Below are positions 6,522 through 14,519 of a stretch of DNA of 15,397 nt, one piece after another. Each line of letters opens with the position of its first letter. Within the stretch, counting starts at the first letter, position 1. The translations under genes and the position numbers were made by a program. This DNA comes from Bacteroidales bacterium UBA3742 (GTDB taxonomy: Bacteria; Bacteroidota; Bacteroidia; Bacteroidales; Paludibacteraceae): NCBI GenBank assembly GCA_002371785.1, contig DFGU01000114.1, positions 2,164 to 17,560 on the forward strand. Direction: 5' to 3'. A model generated the notes under the pieces. The model did no database searches, was not told the DNA's origin, and saw only the letters and a program-made list of their open reading frames with translations.

Positions 6522-7787
6522 ATGAAAAATATTTGTTTTTGCTTTCAAATGCACGCTCCGTATCGTCTGAAACGATATCGTTTCTTCGACATCGGACAGG
6601 ATCATTACTACTATGACGACATGCAGACGGAGGACCATCTGCAGTGGCTTGTCAACACCTCGTATATGCCGCTCTGCTGCACGCTGCGCGACATGATCAA
6701 ACTGTCGAAGGGCAAATTCCACTGCGCCTTGGCTATCTCGGGTTCGACCCTGGAGATGTTTGAGCAGTTTGCACCGGAGATGATTGATATCCTCAAAGAA
6801 CTGGCCGACACCAAGTGCGTTGAGTTCATGGCTTCGCCCTATAGCTACTCGATCGCCTCGGAGTATAACGAGCAGGAGTTTAAGATGCAGTTGGAGCTGC
6901 AGACCGCACTGCTGAAGGAGCTGTTTGGCGTAAAGGCTACCGCGCTCTGGAACACCGAGTTGCTCTATACCGACGAGTTGGCTTACAACCTGCCGAAGTT
7001 GGGACTGAAGACCATTCTGACGGAGGGTGCCAAGCATATCTTGAGTTGGAAATCGCCGAACTACGTGTATCAGTCGGCCGGTTCGAGCAAGGTGAAAGTG
7101 CTGTTGCGCAACACGCCGTTGTGCGACGAGCTCAGTTTCCACTTCTCGGATCCGGGTTGGGGCAACTTCCCGATGGATGCCGAGAAATATGCCGACCAGC
7201 TGAAGGCGCTACCGGAGGGCGAAGAACTGATCAATATCTGGGTAGGTGCTGAGACCTTTGGTATCCTGCAGAACGGCGGAACGGGTATCTTTGACTTTCT
7301 GAAAGCGCTGCCCTACTTCGCCCTGGAGCGTGAGATGGGCTTCATGACGCCGTCGGAGGCTGCCAAGAAACTGCCCGCAAGCGACGTCGTATCGTCGCCC
7401 ACATCGCTGACCTGGGCCGGCGAGGCCAAGGACTTGTCGGTTTACTACGGCAACGACCTGCAACAGGAGGCCCTGCAGAAACTGTATGCTGTGGCCGAGC
7501 GTGTGCACCTGTGCCAAGACAAGAACCTGAAGATGGCATGGCTGCGCCTGCAGGATATCAACTACATGCACTACATGAACCATATCGACCAGGGTCATAC
7601 CCAGTATGAGTCGGCCTACGATGCGTTCATCAACTACATGAATATCCTGAGCGACTTCCTGCAGATGGTAGAGGAGCAGTACCCGACCACGATCGAGAAC
7701 GAGGAACTGAACGAACTTCTCAAGACCATCCGCAACCAGGAGGATGAGATTCAGGAACTGAAAGCCAAACTGGCAAAAAAGAAATAA
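6522..7787 (+). CDS. GH57 family glucan-active protein with altered catalytic acid position
   Basis: This 421-residue protein belongs to GH57 (alpha-amylase, glucanotransferase or branching enzyme superfamily) and is probably cytoplasmic, as no signal peptide is seen. Region 1 is QMHAPYRLKRYRFFDIG (9-25), region 2 lies around FHCALAISGS (66-75), region 3 is LWNTELLYTDE (142-152) with Glu146 as the expected nucleophile, and region 4 is WVGAETFG (240-247). In Bacteroidetes GH57 members region 4 normally reads like MDYETFG, with Asp as the acid/base. Here Gly242 occupies that place, so normal hydrolysis is doubtful. The first histidine motif also reads HAP rather than HQP. The C-terminus (about 391-421) is a heptad-patterned coiled coil rich in Glu and Lys. 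An upstream TTG at 6504 lies inside the ATTGAAA repeat and is rejected in favour of the ATG at 6522. Family is confident; activity is not. Confidence 0.85.
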   Translation: MKNICFCFQMHAPYRLKRYRFFDIGQDHYYYDDMQTEDHLQWLVNTSYMPLCCTLRDMIKLSKGKFHCALAISGSTLEMFEQFAPEMIDILKELADTKCVEFMASPYSYSIASEYNEQEFKMQLELQTALLKELFGVKATALWNTELLYTDELAYNLPKLGLKTILTEGAKHILSWKSPNYVYQSAGSSKVKVLLRNTPLCDELSFHFSDPGWGNFPMDAEKYADQLKALPEGEELINIWVGAETFGILQNGGTGIFDFLKALPYFALEREMGFMTPSEAAKKLPASDVVSSPTSLTWAGEAKDLSVYYGNDLQQEALQKLYAVAERVHLCQDKNLKMAWLRLQDINYMHYMNHIDQGHTQYESAYDAFINYMNILSDFLQMVEEQYPTTIENEELNELLKTIRNQEDEIQELKAKLAKKK

Positions 7788-7796
7788 GCAACCGAT

Positions 7797-9737
7797 TTGA
7801 GACGTAGTTGGTTGATATTAGTCTGTCTGATAGCAGCGGTCCACGTGGCCGCTGCTAAAGGGCCGACTGTAGTCTCACGCATCAAGACATGGGAGATGAA
7901 CAACCCGATGGCTGTAGCCGATTCGGCGACGGTGGATTCGGCTTTTCTGAACATGGCGATGCGCGAGGCACCGGCCGACTACTCGATGAGCAATGTGAGC
8001 AACGGACAGCTGGTGTCGGCAGTGATGAGCCGGTTGTACTTCGACCGGACACGACGCGTAGACGACATCTTCGGCATGCATTACGACCCGTACACCATTA
8101 CCCCGCAAACCGTAAGGTACTACAACACGACTGTGCCCTACTCGCGGCTCCACTACCGGAAAGGATTTACCAATTACCACGAGGACAACGACCTGAGTGT
8201 ACTCTTCACGGGCAACCTAAACCGGCGGCTGAACCTGGGCTTTGAGATGAATTACCTCACGGACGTGGGCCACTATGCGAATCAGTCGGGCAAGACGTAC
8301 AACGGATCGGTGTTCGGTAGCTACAACGGCAACCACTACTCGCTGCACGCTGCCTTCACATGGAACAGGCTGTCGTGTTTCGACAACGGAGGACTGAAAG
8401 ACGTGAGCGAACTGGCCGGTAAACTGGAGCCGGAGGATATGCCGGTAAGGCTGAACGGCATGGCCGGCTATCGTTACCTGGCGGGCTATATGAACCACTC
8501 GTACAGCATCACGCACGACCGTCAATACCACGATACGATAGAGGTGGAGGTGGACGGCTACAAAGAGCGGCGCGACACGCTGAAGACAGAGTATATCCCG
8601 ATGATCACGTTCAACTACACCTTTGAGACCAACAACAGCAACCGCCGCTATATTGAGAAGACAGCCCAACAGGGATTCTACGATACGTGCTATGTGAACC
8701 CCAACTCGACGCGTGACTCATCGGACGTGCTGACGATCAAAAACACGATAGCTGTGACGTTTGAAGAGGCCTTTAACCACAAGTTGAAGTTCGGTGCGAC
8801 GGTGTATGCGTACAACGAGTGTCAGCGCCACATGCTGCTGAATACCGACAGCCTATGGCAGGACTCGATCTACCGCTACAAGTGGACCAACAACACCTTT
8901 GTAGGCGGTGCGCTGTATAAGAACATGGGCAAATGGGTGAAGTACGGCTTCGACGGCGACGTGTGCGTGATAGGCTACAAGATAGGCGAGTTCAAGGTGC
9001 GCGGTCACCTGAATACCGATTTCCGTGCAGGCAAAGATACGATGTATATCTCGGCGCAGGCAAGTGTGCAGAACGAGACACCGACATACTATCAGCAGCA
9101 CTACTACAGCAACCACCTCAGGTGGGATAACGACTTTAAGAAGACCTACCGGATACATGCCGGTGCGTCGGTAAGCTACCCGACCAAATGGGTAAAGCCC
9201 CGTTTGGACTTTGACTTTGAGAACCTGAGTCGCGCCATCTACTATGTGAATGGGCGACCCATGCAACATGATGGGCACGTGCAGCTCATCTCGGCCAAGG
9301 CGCAAGTGGATATCACCACGCCCTGGGTGAACCTGGAAAATCGCATCGTATATCAACATAGTACGAACGATGCGGTGGTAAGTGTACCGGCCCTGGTACT
9401 ATACCATAATTTGTACTATCACGGTTCGTGGTTTAAGCGCGCGCTGGATACCCAGTTTGGTGTGGATCTGCGCTATTTCACGCGTTACCACGCCCCCGTG
9501 TTTGACCCCGCCTCGGGGCAGTTCTGTGCACAGACTAGCGTGATGGTAGGCAACTACCCCGTCATGAGCGTCTATGCCGGACTATTTGTCAGGAGACTGC
9601 GTCTGCGCTTCTTTGCGCAATACCAGCACCTGAATCACTTGTTTATGAAAGATAATACTGACCGCCTGACCATGCCGGGCTACGCGATGAACCCCGATGT
9701 GTTCCGCGCCGGACTGGTTTGGCAGTTCTATAAATAG
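7797..9737 (+). CDS. Bacteroidota putative porin (outer-membrane beta-barrel, Porin_10-like)
   Basis: This 646-residue protein starts with a signal peptide, MRRSWLILVCLIAAVHVAAA, and continues as alternating beta strands rich in Tyr, Asn and aromatic residues. It ends in an aromatic barrel strand (GLVWQFYK). The N-terminal segments VRYYNTTVPYSRLHY (106-120), LFTGNLNRRLNLGFEMNY (136-153) and GHYANQ (158-163) resemble the Bacteroidota 'putative porin' family. The start is inferred to be TTG at 7797, because no ATG gives a signal peptide and the GH57 stop codon lies in the same frame 12 nt upstream. Only 9 nt separate that stop from the TTG, so translation may be coupled. Its place at the end of the glucan operon suggests, but does not show, a link to sugar or glycan passage. 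The substrate is unknown. Confidence 0.8.
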   Translation: MRRSWLILVCLIAAVHVAAAKGPTVVSRIKTWEMNNPMAVADSATVDSAFLNMAMREAPADYSMSNVSNGQLVSAVMSRLYFDRTRRVDDIFGMHYDPYTITPQTVRYYNTTVPYSRLHYRKGFTNYHEDNDLSVLFTGNLNRRLNLGFEMNYLTDVGHYANQSGKTYNGSVFGSYNGNHYSLHAAFTWNRLSCFDNGGLKDVSELAGKLEPEDMPVRLNGMAGYRYLAGYMNHSYSITHDRQYHDTIEVEVDGYKERRDTLKTEYIPMITFNYTFETNNSNRRYIEKTAQQGFYDTCYVNPNSTRDSSDVLTIKNTIAVTFEEAFNHKLKFGATVYAYNECQRHMLLNTDSLWQDSIYRYKWTNNTFVGGALYKNMGKWVKYGFDGDVCVIGYKIGEFKVRGHLNTDFRAGKDTMYISAQASVQNETPTYYQQHYYSNHLRWDNDFKKTYRIHAGASVSYPTKWVKPRLDFDFENLSRAIYYVNGRPMQHDGHVQLISAKAQVDITTPWVNLENRIVYQHSTNDAVVSVPALVLYHNLYYHGSWFKRALDTQFGVDLRYFTRYHAPVFDPASGQFCAQTSVMVGNYPVMSVYAGLFVRRLRLRFFAQYQHLNHLFMKDNTDRLTMPGYAMNPDVFRAGLVWQFYK

Positions 9738-9745
9738 TTGAGAAG

Positions 9746-9825
9746 TTTATTAGTTGATTAGTTTATTAGTTGATTAGTTTATTAGTTGATTAGTTTATTA
9801 GTTGATTAGTTAATTAGTTGATAAG
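9746..9825. repeat. 16-bp tandem repeat (TTTATTAGTTGATTAG, five units) upstream of the Clp ATPase gene
   Basis: Four perfect 16-bp units (9746-9761, 9762-9777, 9778-9793, 9794-9809) and a fifth imperfect one (9810-9825) fill nearly all of the 93-bp gap between the porin and Clp ATPase genes. Each unit contains the ATTAGTTG octamer also seen at 1-22. No clear TAnnTTTG promoter box or terminator hairpin is visible, so it is uncertain whether the downstream genes have their own promoter here. Confidence 0.93.
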
Positions 9826-9830
9826 TTGAA

Positions 9831-12116
9831 ATGCATATGCCATTAACAACCCGATTAAATAAGATTTTGATATATGCTCGCGATGAAGCCGAGCGGCTTC
9901 AGAATGCGACAATAGAGCCGGAACACCTGTTGCTGGCTATCCTGCGGCTGAAAGAAGGTACGGCCTACGACCTGCTGATGCAGGCCGGGCTGGACGCCAC
10001 GAGCGCCAAGGAACAACTGGACCAAGCGCTGCGCAACGAGTCGCAGCCGATGGTCACGGCCATCCGGCGTAGCAACCAGACCGAACGTATCCTGCGACTG
10101 AGCGAAGGCCTGGCACGTGAATACCGGGCCGAAGCTGTAGGTTCCGTTCACCTGCTGCTGGCTATCCTGCGCGAACAGATCAACCGCTGTGCCGGCTATC
10201 TGGAGCAGATCTGGCAGATCGATTTCCAGCGCATCAGCGACCTATATAAGCAGCCGCGCATCCAGCCGGAGCAGAAACAGCAGGAGGAAGGCGGACGAGG
10301 CCGAGAGGCGTCGTACGTAGGCGGTCCGAAGCAGGGCGGCAAAGAGAGCAAGACCAAAGCCCTGGATAAGTACGGCCGCGACCTCAGCAAGATGGCCCGC
10401 GAGGGCAAACTGGATCCGGTGGTAGGCAGAGATGTGGAAATCGAGCGCGTGGTGCAGATCCTGAGTAGAAGGAAGAAGAACAATCCCATACTGATCGGCG
10501 ACCCCGGTGTAGGCAAGTCAGCCATCGTAGAAGGCTTGGCTCTGCGTATCGAGGCGGGCGAGAACGGCGCACTGAAGGGAAAGCGTATCATCACGCTGGA
10601 TATCGCTTCGATGGTAGCCGGAACGACCTATCGTGGTCAGTTTGAAGAGCGCATGAAGCAGGTGCTGCAAGAGCTGCAGAGCCATTCGGAGATCATTCTC
10701 TTCATCGACGAGATACATACCATCATCGGCGCCGGCAACGCCCAGGGCTCGCTGGATGCTGCAAACATACTGAAACCGGCCCTGGCGCGCGGCGAGGTGC
10801 AATGTATCGGCGCGACGACCACAGCCGAGTATGCCAAGTCGATCGAGAAAGACGGGGCGCTGGAACGCCGATTCCAGAAGGTGACGGTACGGCCGACCAC
10901 GACAACGGAGACCCTGCATATCCTGCAGCAACTACGCACACACTACGGAATGTATCACCACGTGATCTATCCCGACTCGGTGCTGCAACTGTGCGTAGAG
11001 ATGAGTGAGCGCTACCTGACCGACCGTGCCTTTCCGGACAAAGCCATCGATGTGATGGACGAGGTAGGCGCGCGTGCACACGCCCGCCAGGAGGCGCTGG
11101 ATGAACCGGACACACCGCTATACGAGATCACGGATAACGATGTGGCATCCGTGGTGAGCATGATGTCCGGCGTACCGGTGCAACGGGTGGAGAGCAGTGA
11201 GCAGGAACGTCTGCGCACGATGGGCGACCGTCTGCTCCAGCGTGTGATTGGTCAGGACGACGCCGTACAGGTAGTGGTACGGGCCATACAGCGCAGCCGA
11301 CTGGGACTGCGGGATCCGCACCGACCTATCGGTACGTTCTTCTTCCTGGGTCCGACGGGCGTAGGCAAGACCCACCTGGCACAATGTCTGGCCGAGGATA
11401 TCTTCGGACAGAAAGAGGCCCTGATACGTTTCGACATGTCGGAATACGCAGAGAAGCATACGGCCTCGTTGTTGGTAGGAGCACCTCCGGGCTATGTAGC
11501 CCATGAGGATGGCGGCAAGCTGACCGAAGCGGTCCGCAGAAAGCCCTACTCGGTGGTGCTGTTCGACGAGATAGAGAAGGCACATCCGGATATCTTCAAC
11601 GTGCTCCTGCAAGTACTGGACGAAGGTCGGCTGACCGATCGTCAGGGGCATGAGGTGGACTTTAGAAACACCATCATCATCCTGACCAGCAACGTCGGTA
11701 CGCGCCAGCTCAAGGAGTTTGGCGGCGGTATCGGCTTCTCGCAGAACGAGATGGACGAGAAAGCCACGCGTCAGACCCTGATGAAGGCGCTGCAGAAGAC
11801 CTTCCCGCCGGAGTTTGTCAACCGACTGGACAACGTGGTCATCTTCAGTTCGCTCACGCGCGCCGCGCTCGCGCGTATCATAGATATAGAGGTGGGCAAA
11901 CTCAAAGAGCGCATGCACAAAGCCGGTCACCAGCTGGTACTGACCGAGGATGCCCAGCTGCAACTGCTGGATCGCGCCTATGACCCGCAGAACGGAGCAC
12001 GTCCGGTGAAGCGTGCGATACAGACCTATCTGGAGGACGAAGTGGTGGACCTGCTACTACAGCGTCCGCAGCAAAAACGAATCACCATAAAACAACTAAA
12101 TAAAAAAGCATTATGA
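9831..12116 (+). CDS. ClpA/ClpC-type AAA+ unfoldase (Clp protease ATP-binding subunit) lacking a middle domain
   Basis: This 761-residue protein has a Clp N-domain (two repeats, about 5-140), a charged Gln/Gly linker (about 143-175) and two AAA+ modules. Module 1 has Walker A GDPGVGKS (223-230), Walker B ILFIDE (289-294) and arginine fingers near 346-347. Module 2 has GPTGVGKT (507-514), VVLFDE (575-580) and NVG (621-623). IGF at 634-636 matches the ClpP-docking loop, so it most likely feeds substrates to ClpP rather than acting as a ClpB disaggregase. ClpC and ClpB carry a coiled-coil middle domain between the modules. Here module 1 passes through ARQEALDEPD straight to the second module with no such insert, giving the length of ClpA. 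The start is ATG at 9831 or the in-frame ATG at 9837; the repeat-filled leader gives no clear ribosome site. The gene overlaps trxA by 4 nt. Confidence 0.9.
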   Translation: MHMPLTTRLNKILIYARDEAERLQNATIEPEHLLLAILRLKEGTAYDLLMQAGLDATSAKEQLDQALRNESQPMVTAIRRSNQTERILRLSEGLAREYRAEAVGSVHLLLAILREQINRCAGYLEQIWQIDFQRISDLYKQPRIQPEQKQQEEGGRGREASYVGGPKQGGKESKTKALDKYGRDLSKMAREGKLDPVVGRDVEIERVVQILSRRKKNNPILIGDPGVGKSAIVEGLALRIEAGENGALKGKRIITLDIASMVAGTTYRGQFEERMKQVLQELQSHSEIILFIDEIHTIIGAGNAQGSLDAANILKPALARGEVQCIGATTTAEYAKSIEKDGALERRFQKVTVRPTTTTETLHILQQLRTHYGMYHHVIYPDSVLQLCVEMSERYLTDRAFPDKAIDVMDEVGARAHARQEALDEPDTPLYEITDNDVASVVSMMSGVPVQRVESSEQERLRTMGDRLLQRVIGQDDAVQVVVRAIQRSRLGLRDPHRPIGTFFFLGPTGVGKTHLAQCLAEDIFGQKEALIRFDMSEYAEKHTASLLVGAPPGYVAHEDGGKLTEAVRRKPYSVVLFDEIEKAHPDIFNVLLQVLDEGRLTDRQGHEVDFRNTIIILTSNVGTRQLKEFGGGIGFSQNEMDEKATRQTLMKALQKTFPPEFVNRLDNVVIFSSLTRAALARIIDIEVGKLKERMHKAGHQLVLTEDAQLQLLDRAYDPQNGARPVKRAIQTYLEDEVVDLLLQRPQQKRITIKQLNKKAL

Positions 12117-12427
12117 CACTTGAAGTAACTGATCAAAACCTGAAATCGCTGCTCGCAGAGGGCAAGCCGATGGTGGTAGATTTTTGGGCCACTTGGTGTG
12201 GACCATGCCGTATGATGTCGCCTATCGTTGACAAGATGGCGGAGAAGTTTGACGGTCGTGTAGCCGTAGGCAAACTGAACGTAGATGAGAATCCGGAAGC
12301 CTGCGAGGAGTATGGCGTGATGAGCATCCCGACCATGCTGTTCTTCAAGAACGGCGAACTGGTGGACCGTCACGTAGGTGCATGCCCAGAGGCTGCGCTG
12401 GAAGAACGGATTAACAGCTTGCTCTGA
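12113..12427 (+). CDS. trxA: Thioredoxin
   Basis: A complete 104-residue cytosolic thioredoxin. The redox site WCGPC is at 28-32, after the VVDFWAT strand, and the cis-proline is in SIPTMLFF (Pro73). No signal peptide is present, which separates it from periplasmic thioredoxin-like proteins. It reduces disulphides in enzymes such as ribonucleotide reductase, using electrons from thioredoxin reductase. The ATG overlaps the Clp ATPase stop (ATGA) and the next gene begins 2 nt after its TGA, so it sits tightly within an operon of protein-quality and nucleotide genes. Confidence 0.96.
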   Translation: MTLEVTDQNLKSLLAEGKPMVVDFWATWCGPCRMMSPIVDKMAEKFDGRVAVGKLNVDENPEACEEYGVMSIPTMLFFKNGELVDRHVGACPEAALEERINSLL

Positions 12428-12429
12428 TA

Positions 12430-12867
12430 ATGGACAAGCAGACACGTCGCGACTACCTATACATGCGCATGGCACGTACGTGGGCTGAGAACAGCTACTG
12501 CGTGCGGCGCAAGGTAGGCGCCCTGCTCGTCAAGGACCAGATGATCATCTCCGACGGCTACAACGGTACGCCCTCCGGGTTTGAGAACGTCTGTGAAGAC
12601 GAGCATAATGTATCCTACCCCTACGTGCTGCATGCTGAGGCGAATGCGATCAGCAAGGTGGCGCGTTCGAACAACTCGTCGGATCGTGCTACGCTATACG
12701 TCACGGCCAGTCCCTGTCTGGAGTGCTCAAAACTGATCATCCAGGCCGGCATCAAGCGCGTGGTGTATGGCGAGGAATACCGTCTGACGGACGGTGTCAA
12801 CCTGCTGCGCAAAGCCGGCATAGAGGTAGTACGGCTCCAGGAGGAGCAAAACAACACGAATCAATAG
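12430..12867 (+). CDS. dCMP deaminase (ComEB-like cytidine deaminase family)
   Basis: A 145-residue zinc enzyme that converts dCMP to dUMP, feeding thymidylate synthesis. Motifs are SYCVRRKVGALLV (22-34), GYNGTPSGFENVCE (43-56), HAEANAI (68-74; His68 binds zinc and Glu70 is the proton shuttle) and SPCLECSKLI (94-103; Cys96 and Cys99 bind zinc). The length and the GYNGTPSG block match dCMP deaminase rather than TadA or free cytidine deaminase. It starts 2 nt after trxA and is followed 11 nt later by the S41 protease. An allosteric site cannot be judged from the sequence. Confidence 0.93.
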   Translation: MDKQTRRDYLYMRMARTWAENSYCVRRKVGALLVKDQMIISDGYNGTPSGFENVCEDEHNVSYPYVLHAEANAISKVARSNNSSDRATLYVTASPCLECSKLIIQAGIKRVVYGEEYRLTDGVNLLRKAGIEVVRLQEEQNNTNQ

Positions 12868-12878
12868 AAGAAGCAACA

Positions 12879-14495
12879 ATGAAAAAATACATCTTACCTA
12901 CGCTGACCATTGTATGCCTGATGATAGGTTTTCTGGTCGGACATGCGCTGAACAACCAAGCTAACGCCCAACAACGTTACTACGTATATAATGGTCAGAT
13001 CTACTCGCAAGAACAATCCAAGGTAGATCAACTCTTGCAGATCATGGCGCGCAACTATGTGGACGAACTGGACGTGGATAGTATCACCGAGGAGGTGATG
13101 CGCGACATCATCCAGAAACTGGACCCGCACTCGTCCTACATCCCCAAAGAGGATCTGGAGCTCACTCAATCCGAGCTATCGGGTTCGTTCTCGGGTATCG
13201 GCGTGCAGTTTAACATCATGCAGGATACGGTATCCATCGTGGCTATCATCCCGGGAGGTCCGTGCGAGAGCATCGGTGTGTTGGCCGGCGACAAGATCAT
13301 CATGGTGGACGACTCGCTGTTTGTAGGTAAGAAGATCAACAACGAGAAGGTGATGCATACCCTGCGCGGTCCAAAAGGCACCAAGGTGAAACTGGGCATC
13401 AAGCGCAACGGTACCAAGGAGATGCTGACCTATACCGTGACGCGAGGCGATATCCCCGTAGCGTCGGTAGATGCTACGTTTATCATCGAGGGCGGCAAGC
13501 AGAAAATCGGCTTCGTACGCGTCAACAAGTTTGCCGACACCACCTATCGTGAATTCATCACCGCCCTGGCCGAACTGCGTGCCAAGGGTGCCACACGCTA
13601 TATCATCGACCTGCGCGAGAACTCGGGAGGCTATATGGATCAGGCGATCAAGATGGCCAATGAGTTCCTCCGCAAAGACGAGATGATCGTCTATGCCGAA
13701 GGTAGTCGGTATCCGCGCTACGAGGCCAAGGCCAACGGTCTGGGCCGCTTCCAGGACGTGCCGGTAGTGGTACTGGTGGACGAGTTCTCGGCTTCGGCCA
13801 GCGAGATTTTCGCCGGCGCTATGCAGGACAACGACCGTGCGCAGATCATCGGTCGCCGCTCGTTTGGCAAGGGACTGGTGCAGCAGCCGTTTAACCTCAA
13901 TGACGGTTCGCAGGTACGTATCACGGTGGCACGTTATTATACGCCCTCCGGACGCTGCGTACAGAAGCCGTATGAACTGGGCGACCAGGAGGACTACTAC
14001 CACGACATGGAGGAGCGCTACAACCACGGCGAGCTATTTGCTGCAGACAGCATCCACTACAAGGACACGACGACCTACTATACCAAGTCGGGCCGCGTGG
14101 TACATGGTGGCGGCGGTATCATGCCGGATATCTTTGTAGGCAGAGACACGACGCGCAACACGCCGTGGTACAACCGCTGCGTGAACATGGCCTACACCTA
14201 CCAGTTTGCCTATAAGTACACCGACAAGAATCGCAAGAAACTGACGCAGTACAAAGACTGGAAGGCGCTCGAGCAGTACCTGCTCAGCCAGGACCTGGTA
14301 GGCGAGTTTGCCAAGTTTGCCCAGGAGAAGGGCGTAGAACCCGACCAAGCAGAAATCGCCAAGTCACGTCCGCTGGTAGTACGTCTGCTGAACGCCTATA
14401 TCGTTCGCAACATACTGGGCGACAAGGGCTTCTTCCCGCTGTTTGAGCGCGACGATGAAATAACGAAAAAGGCGGTTGAAGTGCTATCCAAATAG
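12879..14495 (+). CDS. S41 family C-terminal processing protease (CtpA/Prc-like)
   Basis: This 538-residue protein has an N-terminal signal or anchor (MKKYILPTLTIVCLMIGFLV) that places it in the periplasm or on the inner membrane. An N-terminal helical region (about 45-105) precedes a PDZ domain (about 100-190, with SGSFSGIGVQF and IPGGPCESIGVLAGDKI). The S41 core follows: DLRENSGGYMDQAI (244-257), the Ser region SASASE (304-309, catalytic Ser306), then FGKGLVQ (329-335, with Lys331 and Gln335 of the Ser-Lys dyad). A C-terminal region of about 170 residues contains GRVVHGGGGIMPD (405-417), typical of Bacteroidota members. ATG 12879 is chosen because the signal begins there; upstream codons overlap dCMP deaminase in another frame. 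It probably trims or degrades envelope proteins. Confidence 0.93.
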   Translation: MKKYILPTLTIVCLMIGFLVGHALNNQANAQQRYYVYNGQIYSQEQSKVDQLLQIMARNYVDELDVDSITEEVMRDIIQKLDPHSSYIPKEDLELTQSELSGSFSGIGVQFNIMQDTVSIVAIIPGGPCESIGVLAGDKIIMVDDSLFVGKKINNEKVMHTLRGPKGTKVKLGIKRNGTKEMLTYTVTRGDIPVASVDATFIIEGGKQKIGFVRVNKFADTTYREFITALAELRAKGATRYIIDLRENSGGYMDQAIKMANEFLRKDEMIVYAEGSRYPRYEAKANGLGRFQDVPVVVLVDEFSASASEIFAGAMQDNDRAQIIGRRSFGKGLVQQPFNLNDGSQVRITVARYYTPSGRCVQKPYELGDQEDYYHDMEERYNHGELFAADSIHYKDTTTYYTKSGRVVHGGGGIMPDIFVGRDTTRNTPWYNRCVNMAYTYQFAYKYTDKNRKKLTQYKDWKALEQYLLSQDLVGEFAKFAQEKGVEPDQAEIAKSRPLVVRLLNAYIVRNILGDKGFFPLFERDDEITKKAVEVLSK

Positions 14496-14519
14496 CCAAT
14501 AGGAAAGAGATTGAGCAAC

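Noticed and set aside
7785..7799. Stop-codon readthrough joining GH57 and the porin
   Set aside because: The porin begins with a proper signal peptide and belongs to a different cell compartment, so reinitiation at TTG is simpler.
9746..9825. Possible CRISPR array
   Set aside because: The 16-bp units are contiguous with no spacers, and no cas genes are present.
11118..11963. A 281-codon minus-strand open frame opposite the Clp ATPase
   Set aside because: It mirrors the second AAA+ module, with no motif, start signal or promoter of its own.
9831..12116. Calling the AAA+ protein ClpB
   Set aside because: It lacks the long ClpB middle domain and has an IGF ClpP-docking loop, both pointing to the ClpA/ClpC type.
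14129..14136. TATCTTTG matching the -7 promoter box inside the S41 protease gene
   Set aside because: No TTG lies about 20 bp upstream, it is deep in coding sequence, and the codons encode the conserved PDIFVG segment.
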